DNA of 60,676 nucleotides from Vallitaleaceae bacterium (GCA_028277605.1 JANQFZ010000007.1:1-60676), one strand, 5' to 3'. Numbered from the stretch's first letter, positions 8,432 to 18,369 are shown. Numbers and translations are program-made. The notes: generated by a model from the sequence alone, not told the origin.

Positions 8432-8460
8432 ATTTTAACACGAACGTATGTTCTTGTCAA
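8432..8460 (-). promoter_or_regulatory. SOS-type promoter: sigma-A consensus with LexA box in the spacer
   Basis: On the minus strand TTGACA (8460-8455) and TAAAAT (8437-8432) are spaced by exactly 17 bases. The spacer contains AGAACATACGTTCG (8454-8441), matching the Gram-positive LexA consensus CGAACRNRYGTTYG at 13 of 14 positions. LexA bound here would block the promoter. It points at the RinA/ArpU-like gene starting at 8335. Confidence 0.75.
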
Positions 8461-8521
8461 TGATAAAAAGATTAAAGAGATGTGAAATTTGTAATTTACT
8501 GAAAATTTTAACGAAATTTAT

Positions 8522-8787
8522 ATGCCGAGTAACAAGACTTTAAATAAGCTGACTAAAGCTCTAAATACTACTCTAGAAGACGTATTAATTTAGATACTAC
8601 TAATAAAAGCCGTTCAAGAGGTAAGAAAAGAGCTGAACAAATTGAGACTCGCGCCTTATTTGCAGGTGGAGAGTTGAATGAAGAGAGTAGCTGTTTTTAG
8701 GCTTTACAGGAAATTTATTTAAAAAGTGAGGAGATCAATAAAAAACACACTCCAGAGAAATATCTTAAGGATAAGGCTACGGAGTAA
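8522..8787 (+). pseudogene. decayed XRE-family regulator (plus strand)
   Basis: Plus-strand remnants of one gene can be read with breaks. MPSNKTLNKLTKALNTTLED (from 8522) resembles the end of an XRE helix-turn-helix domain and stops at TAG. After a frame change, KSRSRGKKRAEQIETRALFA is followed by GGELNEESSCF, an in-frame TAG, then ALQEIYLKSEEINKKHTPEK and a final stop at 8787. The spacing resembles clostridial XRE regulators with a tail ending TPEKYLK. It has lost its amino end and has at least one stop and one frameshift. It is the only gene-like sequence on the plus strand and probably predates insertion of the adjoining defence block. Confidence 0.55.
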
Positions 8788-9294
8788 TACACAAAAGGGT
8801 TGAGATAACATATGAAATCAAATTATATACATAAACTTGCTTGCTCATTAAAGAAAAAACGAGATTACAGCTATGCTCAAATCTGGTTATGACTTTTTTA
8901 CTTGTTTTAAGATTGAATATGTGGATGAGAACCTGTTATCCATCAAGTTGCAGGTGACGAATAACAGAGGATTTCTAGATTAGTATATTTGTTTGGTAAA
9001 AGAAACTTTTAAAAAATAATATATTCTTTTCTTCTATGTCCAATATCTGAACTGTCCACTGCTCTTTATTCTAGCTAATTCACTAATTACGTATCTTACT
9101 TGCTGAAACATCATGTCTTAATGGCCGTACCATTAAGCTTACACCAATGCGTAAAATTGTGTAGACACTTAATTTCCCTAATATTTAGATAACGCTAAAA
9201 GCTATAGGAGTTATTAGTGTAATCTAAACTATTTTAGAATATTATATGAAGATTGTAGCTACCGTGTTAGATAATAAATGTATATATCTCTCGT
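8788..9294. other. gene-free region with further decayed coding fragments
   Basis: No intact gene is visible. A plus-strand fragment starts at 8812 (MKSNYIHKLACSLKKKRDYS) and reads on in another frame as KSGYDFFTCFKIEYVDEN to a stop near 8983; I do not recognise it. A perfect 8-bp hairpin (CTTAATGG, CCGTA, CCATTAAG) lies at 9117-9137 without a T run on either side. The region abuts the end of the methyltransferase gene and looks like a junction between old and acquired DNA. Confidence 0.5.
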
Positions 9295-10938
9295 CTAACA
9301 TATAATGTTTAGTAGTTGTTCATCTAGGTTATCACCTAATAATTTTAGTAGTTGTTCTGCAATTGATCTAGCTAATAATGGAGGAACCGCATTTCCAATT
9401 TGTTGATATTGAGCATCTTTAGTACCACAAAATATAAATGAATCTGGAAAAGACTGTAATCTAGCAGCTTCTCTTATGCTAATAGCTCTATCTTCTTCTG
9501 GATGAACCCACATTGATTTCCTAACATTAAGAACTGTCCCTGATGGAATGTCATAGTTTAAACGTAAATATATCGTGTTCTGAGTTCTCGTGGGATCTGT
9601 GTAAGTTGTTTTCATCTCTTTCCCTAAATTATGAAAATTTTGTCCAGGCTTTAGCTGCTTAAAACGTTCCAAAGCTGTATCTCTAGTTGCCGTTATCACG
9701 TGATTAAAAACTAAGTCACCAGTATTAAGATACTTTTGTAAGAGGTTATGATTTTTACTTTTTCTTTTTTTTATGGGAATAGCATTAATATTGACTGAAG
9801 TTTCATACTTAGATAAATCCCGAATAGCATCCCCTATTGTATAGAAATGTTCTTTTTGATTTAATATAGGTTCAGGTAAGTTTACTACATTATGCTCTAA
9901 GTATTTACTCTTTACGCCAATCATAATAAACCTTTCTCTATTTTGGGGGACACCATAATTTGCTGCATTTAAAATTCCTGAAACCAGTTTATATCCTAAT
10001 GCCTTAAATTTTTTAGTAACATACTCCATTACATTGTAAGAATTAACAATAACACAAAGATCCTTTTTGCATATAGTCATTCCAATTAATGTAATATCAT
10101 ACTCTTTAATCTCTTGCATTTTATGCATAGCTTTTTGTGTTTCTATTATAACTTTCAAATTTCGCTTAAGAATACTATATTTCATGCCCGTCTTTAAGTA
10201 TGTATATAAAACTTCCTTAGTTTTAATGATTATTTCTTCAAACTCAGGATTCCAAAAATTATTATACAAATCATCCCAAGTATCTAAAATCTTCATTATT
10301 TTTTTCTCAGATTTAGAAACATATTGTTTAAGTCGTTCATGAGTTTTAGATTTACGATATAATGTGTTTATTCTAATATAATATTCTTTTTTCATTAAAA
10401 ACTCAAGTAAACTATCTTGCTCTTGAAGAAATTGTATAAAATCATCTACACAAATGGTTGTTTCGGCAATTGCTATAGTAGCTTCAGTAAGTTTTACTCC
10501 CAGTTTTTCAACTTTACTTTTTTTCTTCTCACTACAAAAAAATTTATGCTTATTAGAGCTTATTGTTTTTACATTTTCCATTACAAAAGCCTTAGGTTTA
10601 AGATTTTCTATAGCTCTAATGTATTCGTTAACTAATTGGTTGTTACCACATATAAGTTCGTTTTTTTGACGGTTTGCATTTGAGAATCCTTGGCAAGGCG
10701 GTCCACCTATTACTATATCTATATTCTTATATAGTCTCCTCATATCCTTATATTCTTTATTTGAAATCTTAGTTATATCTGATTTCAGTTGTACTCCTGG
10801 ATGATTTTTTTTATAGGTTTCTTGAGCATGTTTATTATGTTCAACCGCTACTTTTATGTCAAATTTACCAGTTTGCTGGAAACCATAACTTAGTCCTCCT
10901 GCACCGGCAAATAAATCTATTATTGTGTATTTTTTCAT
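9295..10938 (-). CDS. C5-cytosine DNA methyltransferase with a large internal insertion
   Basis: Methyltransferase motifs are clear: motif I DLFAGAGGLSYGF at the start, motif IV GGPPCQGFSNANR with the catalytic cysteine near residue 81, ENV (motif VI) near 122, motif VIII NAANYGVPQNRERF, and motif X YQQIGNAVPPLLA near the end. Between ENV and motif VIII lies a lysine-rich, mostly helical insertion of about 180 residues, which makes the protein 547 aa against a usual 320-420. It starts behind AGGGTGAG. It follows the AIPR gene after 196 bases without a visible gene. As the methylase of the MORC-like/Z1 system it should protect or mark host DNA. Confidence 0.93.
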   Translation of the reverse strand: MKKYTIIDLFAGAGGLSYGFQQTGKFDIKVAVEHNKHAQETYKKNHPGVQLKSDITKISNKEYKDMRRLYKNIDIVIGGPPCQGFSNANRQKNELICGNNQLVNEYIRAIENLKPKAFVMENVKTISSNKHKFFCSEKKKSKVEKLGVKLTEATIAIAETTICVDDFIQFLQEQDSLLEFLMKKEYYIRINTLYRKSKTHERLKQYVSKSEKKIMKILDTWDDLYNNFWNPEFEEIIIKTKEVLYTYLKTGMKYSILKRNLKVIIETQKAMHKMQEIKEYDITLIGMTICKKDLCVIVNSYNVMEYVTKKFKALGYKLVSGILNAANYGVPQNRERFIMIGVKSKYLEHNVVNLPEPILNQKEHFYTIGDAIRDLSKYETSVNINAIPIKKRKSKNHNLLQKYLNTGDLVFNHVITATRDTALERFKQLKPGQNFHNLGKEMKTTYTDPTRTQNTIYLRLNYDIPSGTVLNVRKSMWVHPEEDRAISIREAARLQSFPDSFIFCGTKDAQYQQIGNAVPPLLARSIAEQLLKLLGDNLDEQLLNIIC

Positions 10939-11134
10939 TTATACTCACCCTATAATTATATTCTTTTAGAGTTCATATACTCATATCATTATATCTTTAT
11001 TAGTTATCAAAAACCTCCTGTAAAGATACATAACTATTCAAGGCATATATGACTCTATTGCATTCCTTAACATAATATCAGAATTCTTGTTACTAGTAAA
11101 GAAATACTAATACATATCTCTTATAACCATAAAT

Positions 11135-13222
11135 TTACCCTATATTATTTATCTTAAATCCCTCACAATATATATCTTCAAGTACCTCTAGTAGCTTTTG
11201 GCTTTGATATGTATTGGGGAGTTTATTAGGAATTCTGATTGCCATATTTAAAGCCTTCATTATATCTGGGGTTGCTAATTTTTTATTAACAATAAACTCC
11301 ATTGCATTTCTCCATGTCTCTGCTCCAAGTTCTATTACTTTTGTTTGAGCCTCTATTCCCGAAATTAGTTTTTGATCTTTTCTAGCTTCTTTTTCAGCTA
11401 CTTTCAGTTTTTTTCTATCTACTAATACTCTTTTAATCTCAGTATTTAATTGGCTTTTATTATTTTTAATCCTATTCCAACAGACCTCTCTTTTACACCA
11501 TTGAGTTACATTTATAGTTTCTCTATTAGGGTCTGTTATCGCATCAAATACAACTTTAGTAATAGTGATAAGTGCTTCTGTTATTATTTGGGGAACAGAC
11601 TGGCGATTCCATATTATTTGTAAATCTACCTCTTTATTTGGAAATTGTTCTCGCACTAATTCATGAAATAATGCTATTGAATACGTTACAATATTCGCAC
11701 GATATCCCTTCTCATACCATGCTTGACGAGTAACAATATTTTCTGTATGCTTAAATAGTATCATTAATGCAACTGATTCTTGAAAGTACTTTTCATTAAA
11801 CTTTATATCTGATGTAATCCATTCATCATCAATCCATTCTGCAAATTTCTTAAAGTTTGTTTGAGCACCTTTACTTACTATATGTGGCAATCCTCTCCAA
11901 GAATTTCTTACTTTAGCTAGATTAGTTTTGGTCAAAAGTTGTTTTTTAGGGTGTTGTGCTACAAATTTTCTTTTTTCTGACTTTGACATACGCATTTGAG
12001 CCTGTAAATACTGACCTCTAGCTCTTTCATAAAACCATTTGGTATTATATTGTGAACCATCAATTGCAGGTGCAAAAACTCTTCTAGATATTTGTTCCAT
12101 TCTTATGTGAAATGGATGGGTTGAAAAGAAATCCGCATCTGTTACTTTATTTTGACTATTTGAAGATCTAGAAATGTTTCTAATTAACTCTCCAGATTTT
12201 TCTGCATTTGTGTCAATTTCTGTTATTTTCATCTGAACAAATATAGTACTAAGGTCAATTTTATCTCTGTGTCTTGTATTTGACAATGATGCAGTTGTCT
12301 GACCACCATTAATTATCTGAAAATGCTTGGCATATGTAATAAAAGTACCCTCCTCTGATTTTTCAACAACTACGTCCATAGCTGTAGCAGATACTCCATT
12401 ATTATATACAAAAAACATTTCGGGGGCTTTTAGTATTGTCTCTCTAATCTTTTTATTAACAGCTACTTTCGTAGATAAAAAAGACCGAACATTTCCTTCA
12501 AGTAGCTGACTTCCAAAATTATCATATAAATCTGCTAAAACATATCCTGGTATTATACACAAAAAGCTTTTATACTCATCTGTTCTAGCCCCAATAGCTT
12601 CTAAACAAGGTATACCTTTTTTAGAAAATGCTTTAAAGTCAATCTCTATATTTTGTCTTCCAATATCTGACAGACATACATTATACAATCGATTTATATC
12701 CCATATCTGAAGCTCAATTTGTATATTACCAATTTGTCTTGATGGTAATACATCTATTCTATTACTCATATTACCATCTGTTATCAATATAAATCTATAC
12801 TTTCTAATTTTAGATTTATTACGTCGTAATAGATCAATTAAGTCTGCACACGGTCTACTTACTTCAATAGCTTTATATAGCTTATCTCCAGTTGCCTCAT
12901 CGACAAAGTGACTTAGTCTATCAAATTTTTGTATTGCATGAGAGCGAGTCACCACTCTATTATCAACTCCACCAGCATAATCAGCAATTAATAAATTCAT
13001 CGTATAATCAAAGTCATCAAGGACATAGCCATCTACTCTATACTTTCTATTACGTTTACCTGTTCCAACTAAAAAGGCTGGTATGAAATCTGGTAGTACT
13101 TCAGATCCAATTAAATAATCTGTTGCAATCTGAACAAAAGCAGCAGATGATCCCTCACCTATGGTAGCCGCCGTAGATTTAACCTCCTGTATGAAATCTT
13201 GTCTAAAATCTTTAAAATCCAT
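11135..13222 (-). CDS. AIPR family protein
   Basis: A protein of about 695 aa with the AIPR family hallmarks: FFVYNNGVSATAMDV followed by FQIINGGQTTASLSN, near residues 280-310. The family was named for abortive-infection phage resistance proteins and is a regular partner of Z1 and MORC-like genes. The amino part (about 1-200) resembles a degenerate nuclease-like domain but I cannot assign it. The frame is open to a GTG at 13231, but AAAGGGTGAG precedes the ATG at 13222 with better spacing. The stop of the upstream DUF4420 gene (13235) is only 12 bases away, indicating one operon. Biochemical role unproven. Confidence 0.88.
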   Translation of the reverse strand: MDFKDFRQDFIQEVKSTAATIGEGSSAAFVQIATDYLIGSEVLPDFIPAFLVGTGKRNRKYRVDGYVLDDFDYTMNLLIADYAGGVDNRVVTRSHAIQKFDRLSHFVDEATGDKLYKAIEVSRPCADLIDLLRRNKSKIRKYRFILITDGNMSNRIDVLPSRQIGNIQIELQIWDINRLYNVCLSDIGRQNIEIDFKAFSKKGIPCLEAIGARTDEYKSFLCIIPGYVLADLYDNFGSQLLEGNVRSFLSTKVAVNKKIRETILKAPEMFFVYNNGVSATAMDVVVEKSEEGTFITYAKHFQIINGGQTTASLSNTRHRDKIDLSTIFVQMKITEIDTNAEKSGELIRNISRSSNSQNKVTDADFFSTHPFHIRMEQISRRVFAPAIDGSQYNTKWFYERARGQYLQAQMRMSKSEKRKFVAQHPKKQLLTKTNLAKVRNSWRGLPHIVSKGAQTNFKKFAEWIDDEWITSDIKFNEKYFQESVALMILFKHTENIVTRQAWYEKGYRANIVTYSIALFHELVREQFPNKEVDLQIIWNRQSVPQIITEALITITKVVFDAITDPNRETINVTQWCKREVCWNRIKNNKSQLNTEIKRVLVDRKKLKVAEKEARKDQKLISGIEAQTKVIELGAETWRNAMEFIVNKKLATPDIMKALNMAIRIPNKLPNTYQSQKLLEVLEDIYCEGFKINNIG

Positions 13223-13234
13223 TGAACTCACCCT

Positions 13235-14170
13235 TTACTTAATTTCCCAAGGACCAATTGATGCTAAACTTATGATATATTTGGCTGATATTATATGAGC
13301 GGGTATATTTGATTTCATCAGTCTTGGAAAATCATTATCAACACCATATTTACTTTTACCGCATAAAAGATATCTTTGTTCGTTATATTCCTTTCTGTCA
13401 CGATAGCCGTATTTAAAAAGCTTATTATCTAACATTTCTTTAGCTCTTATATCTGTTATAAATAAATCCCTAAGTTGTTGAACTTTTTCTTCCAATGTAA
13501 AACCTTTTTTATCATGTAATGATGTTTTATCTATGTAATAAACGTAAATGTATCCTGGCAATTCTGCATCTAATTGCTCCAACGAAGATATACCTATACT
13601 TACTTTAGATTTTTTTATGCATTTAATCTCTATCCATTCATTAGTATATACAAAATCTTGATGAGCTCCATCAGGTCCTAGCCATCCAATAACAGCATCT
13701 TGTGAAGTCATTCCATTCTTAACTCTTTCTTCTAAAAAAATTAATTCTCCAATAAGTCCTTTAATTAGGCTTTCACTCATAAGTTCAGAGCTCCTATGCT
13801 CCATTAATTTTAACCATTTATTATATCTATCAATAATAAACTCAATTGCATTACAACCTGAAGTTTTATCTCTTGATGATTCAATAATATCCCAACACAA
13901 GCGGATAAACACATCTTCTTGCTCTTTTCTAATCAATTTAAAGGATATTGCCCATCTACCATCTTGTCTTTGTCTAATTGTAGCAATAATTGACTTAGAA
14001 GATTGGATATTTGTATACTCATCATGAGTTATTAATAAAATAGTTTTTTGATCTATATCTTCATAACCAATATACCATTCTAAAGGATGGATATTATCTA
14101 TTCTTTTATAACCTCCGTCATAAAAAGAAATAGCATCCCATTTATCAGTAAGCTCTTTATTAGTAAACAT
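13235..14170 (-). CDS. DUF4420 PD-(D/E)XK motif protein (predicted nuclease)
   Basis: A protein of about 311 aa. It opens with the DUF4420-like segment WDAISFYDGGYKRIDNIHPL. Near residues 165-185 it has GPDGAHQDFVYTNEWIEIKC, giving the acidic-D ... E-x-K signature of PD-(D/E)XK nucleases; the preceding SLIKGLIGELIFLEER helix supplies the usual upstream glutamate. The frame extends to a TTG at 14191, but AGAGG suits the ATG at 14170, which overlaps the last codons of the Z1 gene. It is the likely DNA-cutting subunit of the MORC-like/Z1/AIPR system. The nuclease call rests on the motif and context. Confidence 0.82.
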   Translation of the reverse strand: MFTNKELTDKWDAISFYDGGYKRIDNIHPLEWYIGYEDIDQKTILLITHDEYTNIQSSKSIIATIRQRQDGRWAISFKLIRKEQEDVFIRLCWDIIESSRDKTSGCNAIEFIIDRYNKWLKLMEHRSSELMSESLIKGLIGELIFLEERVKNGMTSQDAVIGWLGPDGAHQDFVYTNEWIEIKCIKKSKVSIGISSLEQLDAELPGYIYVYYIDKTSLHDKKGFTLEEKVQQLRDLFITDIRAKEMLDNKLFKYGYRDRKEYNEQRYLLCGKSKYGVDNDFPRLMKSNIPAHIISAKYIISLASIGPWEIK

Positions 14171-16910
14171 TTTCATCATCCTCTTCTTCAATCTCTATCC
14201 AGTTCTTTAAGTCAACCATATTTACAACATAATTAGCCGTCTTCGTTCCTTTATCCGTTGCTGGGAAACCTAGTCCTAATGCAAATAAATGTTTTGGTAC
14301 GTAACTTGGTAATTCCTCTCCTTTTGGTGGCTTACTTTCAATAACATGTAAGAATAATATTGGGTTTCTGCCTTTTATTAAATATCCACTGTCTGAAATA
14401 TTCTTTTTTATACCATGTATTTTCCTAAATTCTTGTCTTGCTTTTTCAATCTGCTTATCAGATAAACCAATTTTTGTAGCCCCTCCTGCACCTACCTTTA
14501 CTTTTGTACCATTTATTCTAATCATCTTATCTTTTACTGTAACGGTACGAATAGCAGGTTCTATATCTACAGAGGTATTTCCCCCAGTTATTACGGTATG
14601 CTTTTCTTTGCTTGATCCTTTCGGACTTGGGATTGCTACATCCCAAACTGTAAGTTCATCGTTTTCCTCAATATAATCTGCTAGTGCTATACTTTGAAAA
14701 GCTAAATGCCAAGGATGTGTATCAAAACTTCTTAATAAGTTAACTATTAGTCCCTTAGGAACTCCTATCCAAAAATAAGCATTTTGCTTTATTTTTATCC
14801 TTTTTGCAGTGCTATCCAATTTTTCAGCAAAGGATTCAAAGGCTTTTTTATTGGCTTGTAGTACATCAATATTATTTTTTAATCTAGGCGTTTCTAGAAG
14901 TCTTCCTGCAACTGTGATAGGTCTAGTTACCTGAGTAGCTGTTCTCATTTTATTTCTTGCTGTGGCAATCAATGAATTTGGATCTTGTCGGACTTTTAGT
15001 CCAAACTCTGAAGGAGTTTGGTCTAGAGAATTCATCTTAGCTATTTCTAACTTTAATTCATTTGATGCTTCAGTGATATAGCCATACCAATCAACAGCTT
15101 CTTCAGCCATCCATATTTTAAATAAATCTTGATAATTTTCTCTGTAGCCAAACCATCTTCCCATCTGTAATAAAGTATCATACATTTGTGAATTCCTATA
15201 AAAGTAACTAACACATAATCCTTCAAGTGTTAATCCTCTTGATAAGCTATTACCACCTATAGCTATAACTCTAAACCCATTTGTACTATGGCTATAATAA
15301 TCTAAACTTGATGAACCAGTCTTTTGGTTTACAGCTCGTACATCAATAGGGGATATAGCCTTATAAAGATACTTTCTTTGTAAATCAATCCATTTACATT
15401 CAGCTATGCTTTCCAGCTCATACTTTTTCCATATAGCTCTAAGAAATTTAATTGAGCAAATTCTTTTTGACTCTTCTAGACTTAATAGTCCGTAATTTTT
15501 TATCTCAGATTTTACTTTGATAATCCATTCATTAATTAGTTCACCAATTTTGATTTGGACATCTGTGAAACGACTAACATTAATAAGCATAGATCTATGT
15601 TTAGTATTATCTCGGCGCAAATCTCTTATTGCATTTACTATCATAAAATACCCAACAGCCTCATATAAACTGGGTGGTAGTTCATCGACCTCTAAATCTT
15701 TTTTATGTTTAAATGGTATAAAATTTTTCATTTCATAATTCCTTATTTTAATTACTGAATTATGATACTTGGAATCATTTCCAAAGATTTTATCAGCCCC
15801 TATATAGTTTGAAGGAGGAGATAGTGCATAGATAAAATCTTTAGGGAATAACTGTTCCCCTAACATCTCATCTGTTGTCTCTGGATTTATGAATATATTA
15901 GCAAAAGGTGTTGCTGTTATACCAACATATGATGCTTTATAAAAGCTATTTAGAATATTTCTTATAGCCGCATTTATTGCTGTTGGGTCTTGATCTTCTT
16001 TTTTTGTGTTTACAGATGCATTATCTGCTTCATCATCTATTAATAGTAATGGCAAATCAATTATATTATTTACATCTGCATTATTAGAAACTAACCAACT
16101 TTGTAGATTATTCAATATACTTTTATTTTTTTTAACAACAAAAATGGCTGGGTCACTAATATTCTTTAGTGTTAGATCATTACTCTTCAATATTAATGAA
16201 TTAAAATCAGTAGTTACTGAAGTAAAACATGCAATTCTTTTATTAGAATTTATTTTCCCAACACCAAAAGCTCTATTCTTTATTTCTTGTTTCGCTTTTG
16301 GGTCTAATAAATCTTTACTTCTTCTGCCTGCAAACTCGGTATCTAATCTTTCTTGAGTCTGTATCCTTAGATTCTCTATCATTCCTGCTAAAACAATAAT
16401 TACTCTATAGCCACAATCCGCAGCTTTATTACATATGGCTGTATAATTTACTGTTTTACCTGATTGTACATCTCCAAGTACTAATCCTCGTCTCCTAAAA
16501 GGGGCTGAACTAGGTTCTGGATCGCCCAATAAGTCTACAATCTCATCTGAAACTTTATCCAATTTTGCTGTAATTCTTGGATTCCAGCCTTTTTCATTCT
16601 CTAAGTATTTTTTATATCTTTCCCAATAAGCAAATTCTATCTCTGACCTTCTAGCTGGTAGCCACGATTGATGAGTACCATTGGAGTCAGAAATATAAAC
16701 TCCATCATCCATAATAATGGTCATTGATGCCTTAATTGTCTTCAAAATGTGGCTAAATTCTTCTTCATCTACAGGATATAATCCATGCATTGCTTCTCTA
16801 AACTTATTCGCTTCTAGCATAAATTCTTCCTCAGTTGGAGGCTTATTTTCATATTTAGTGTTGATAGATACTAATATAAGCTTTTCTAGTATTTTTAAAT
16901 TATCACTCAT
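14160..16910 (-). CDS. Z1 domain superfamily 2 helicase-like protein
   Basis: A protein of about 916 aa with helicase motifs and the Z1 domain. Walker A-like motif I is GLVLGDVQSGKTVNYTAIC (near residue 145), motif II is IDDEADNASVN (near 292), motif III is YVGITATPFANIF, and the Z1 core has IAIGGNSLSRGLTLEGL with QMGRWFGYR (near 550-580), the family's most conserved block. The frame is open to a TTG at 16928, but GGGA upstream of the ATG at 16910 fits better, and this start overlaps the ATPase gene's end by 8 bases. Z1 proteins pair with MORC-like ATPases in restriction-like systems. Confidence 0.92.
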   Translation of the reverse strand: MSDNLKILEKLILVSINTKYENKPPTEEEFMLEANKFREAMHGLYPVDEEEFSHILKTIKASMTIIMDDGVYISDSNGTHQSWLPARRSEIEFAYWERYKKYLENEKGWNPRITAKLDKVSDEIVDLLGDPEPSSAPFRRRGLVLGDVQSGKTVNYTAICNKAADCGYRVIIVLAGMIENLRIQTQERLDTEFAGRRSKDLLDPKAKQEIKNRAFGVGKINSNKRIACFTSVTTDFNSLILKSNDLTLKNISDPAIFVVKKNKSILNNLQSWLVSNNADVNNIIDLPLLLIDDEADNASVNTKKEDQDPTAINAAIRNILNSFYKASYVGITATPFANIFINPETTDEMLGEQLFPKDFIYALSPPSNYIGADKIFGNDSKYHNSVIKIRNYEMKNFIPFKHKKDLEVDELPPSLYEAVGYFMIVNAIRDLRRDNTKHRSMLINVSRFTDVQIKIGELINEWIIKVKSEIKNYGLLSLEESKRICSIKFLRAIWKKYELESIAECKWIDLQRKYLYKAISPIDVRAVNQKTGSSSLDYYSHSTNGFRVIAIGGNSLSRGLTLEGLCVSYFYRNSQMYDTLLQMGRWFGYRENYQDLFKIWMAEEAVDWYGYITEASNELKLEIAKMNSLDQTPSEFGLKVRQDPNSLIATARNKMRTATQVTRPITVAGRLLETPRLKNNIDVLQANKKAFESFAEKLDSTAKRIKIKQNAYFWIGVPKGLIVNLLRSFDTHPWHLAFQSIALADYIEENDELTVWDVAIPSPKGSSKEKHTVITGGNTSVDIEPAIRTVTVKDKMIRINGTKVKVGAGGATKIGLSDKQIEKARQEFRKIHGIKKNISDSGYLIKGRNPILFLHVIESKPPKGEELPSYVPKHLFALGLGFPATDKGTKTANYVVNMVDLKNWIEIEEEDDENVY

Positions 16911-18369
16911 TTGCAGTCCCTTTCCCAAAAAACTTTTCTATATTTTCTTTATAACTATAAAATGGCTCTGTAACTAATAGTCTCTCTAACATTTGATATC
17001 TTTCGTTAGAATTATTACTTCCTGCCAACACTTCTTTGATTAACTCGATTATTTGTTTTTCACTAGTTTTAATCTGATTTTCAACTTTTTCATCACTCGT
17101 TAAATCTACATATAGAGAATTTAATGGTAAATTATCCTCTATTTGTTTTATCAATTGCTCTAATAAGTTTTTGCTCTCCATACTATCCTCTTTAAGTTTT
17201 TCAATTAAAGGATACTCTCTGTTAATTTCATATATAATACCATTCTGTCTAGTTTTCAATCTATTCCATATATGTATTTTAGAATCATCAGTCTCTTTTC
17301 TTCCTCTAAAAGTCCATGTTCTTTTACTACCTTCAGCAATACTATCAATTATATGTCCTAAATTTTTCTTTACCATCTCTGGTGGAGTTGCTGTTGATTT
17401 CTTTATGTCTAGTGTCCAAAGTTCATCAAGTGAGTTAGGAATGTCTACTTGAACTCTTGCCAATTTGGTTAATTCACCTTTCCTCATTAATCTAAACCAG
17501 GTTCCCCAAACCAGTAATCTCTTATTTCTATATACATAGAAACCTTGTTTTTTTCTTAATCCATCTTTTCCACCTAGTTCTTTTATTTCTACACCTGTAA
17601 GTTTTGTAATGTGTGGAAGAATAAAAGGTTTTATTGTAATTCGGCTATCTTGTATTATTATCACTTCTTCATCCATTAGTTGTGTGCTCTTCTTACTCAA
17701 AAAAGGATCTTTAGGCTTTACTACTACATTGTTAATTCTAATGTCTACTTTTCTCAAATTTTGCTCTCCAGATAAAAATCTATGGAAGACCAGAGAAATA
17801 TGCTCATTTACTTTATCCATCTTAGGCGCAAATGATGCAGTAAAATCGCTTTCTCCCATGCTTAATCTATCAAGATTCTCCCATATTACTATTGTTCCTC
17901 TACCATACTCAATGAGTTTTTTAAATTGTGGTATTTTCCGAATTTCATCTTGCTCCAATATGATAAGAGACCAATTTCCTGTTTTTATAACATAATCAAT
18001 ATCCCACTTTCGTCCAGAAATTTCTCCATCTTTCAAACTCACTACTGATAACGCTCTACATTGAGATAATGACGATGTTTTAAGACCTAATCCAAATCTT
18101 CCAAGATCATTTGGTTCCCTTACATCTTGTGGACTTTTACTTCCATATTGCATTGCAACGTTTAATTCTTCTGAACTCATCCCAAAACCATTGTCTAGAA
18201 TTGATATGTATGCTTGTCCAAGTGGATAGAATTTTATATTTATCTCTGATGCTTCAGCAGAAATGCTATTATCTATAATATCAGCTATAGCTGCTTCCAG
18301 AGAATACCCTATTGCTCTTGTAGATTCCATAAGTGTAGGAGCATATGGTGGTAAATCAATTGTTTTCAT
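16903..18369 (-). CDS. MORC/MutL-like GHKL ATPase
   Basis: A protein of about 488 aa with a Bergerat-fold ATP site: N box EAAIADIIDNSISA (near residue 25), G1 DNGFGM (near 60), G2 GRFGLGLKTSSLSQ (near 92-105). The S5-like region contains GFYVYRNKRLLVWGTWF, as in prokaryotic MORC and MutL homologues; the carboxy half is helical. The frame runs to 18474, but the promoter-like TTGTAA/TATAAT lies inside that extension and GAGGTG precedes the ATG at 18369. It is the first gene of the five-gene defence operon. ATP-driven clamp formation, as in MutL and MORC, would couple recognition to the Z1 motor and nuclease; this is inference. Confidence 0.88.
   Translation of the reverse strand: MKTIDLPPYAPTLMESTRAIGYSLEAAIADIIDNSISAEASEINIKFYPLGQAYISILDNGFGMSSEELNVAMQYGSKSPQDVREPNDLGRFGLGLKTSSLSQCRALSVVSLKDGEISGRKWDIDYVIKTGNWSLIILEQDEIRKIPQFKKLIEYGRGTIVIWENLDRLSMGESDFTASFAPKMDKVNEHISLVFHRFLSGEQNLRKVDIRINNVVVKPKDPFLSKKSTQLMDEEVIIIQDSRITIKPFILPHITKLTGVEIKELGGKDGLRKKQGFYVYRNKRLLVWGTWFRLMRKGELTKLARVQVDIPNSLDELWTLDIKKSTATPPEMVKKNLGHIIDSIAEGSKRTWTFRGRKETDDSKIHIWNRLKTRQNGIIYEINREYPLIEKLKEDSMESKNLLEQLIKQIEDNLPLNSLYVDLTSDEKVENQIKTSEKQIIELIKEVLAGSNNSNERYQMLERLLVTEPFYSYKENIEKFFGKGTANE

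Noticed and set aside
9295..18369. BREX, DISARM or Dnd system
   Set aside because: No PglZ, BrxC, DrmB, DndB-E or phosphorothioate genes; the Z1, MORC-like, DUF4420 and AIPR set fits the MORC/Z1 type instead.
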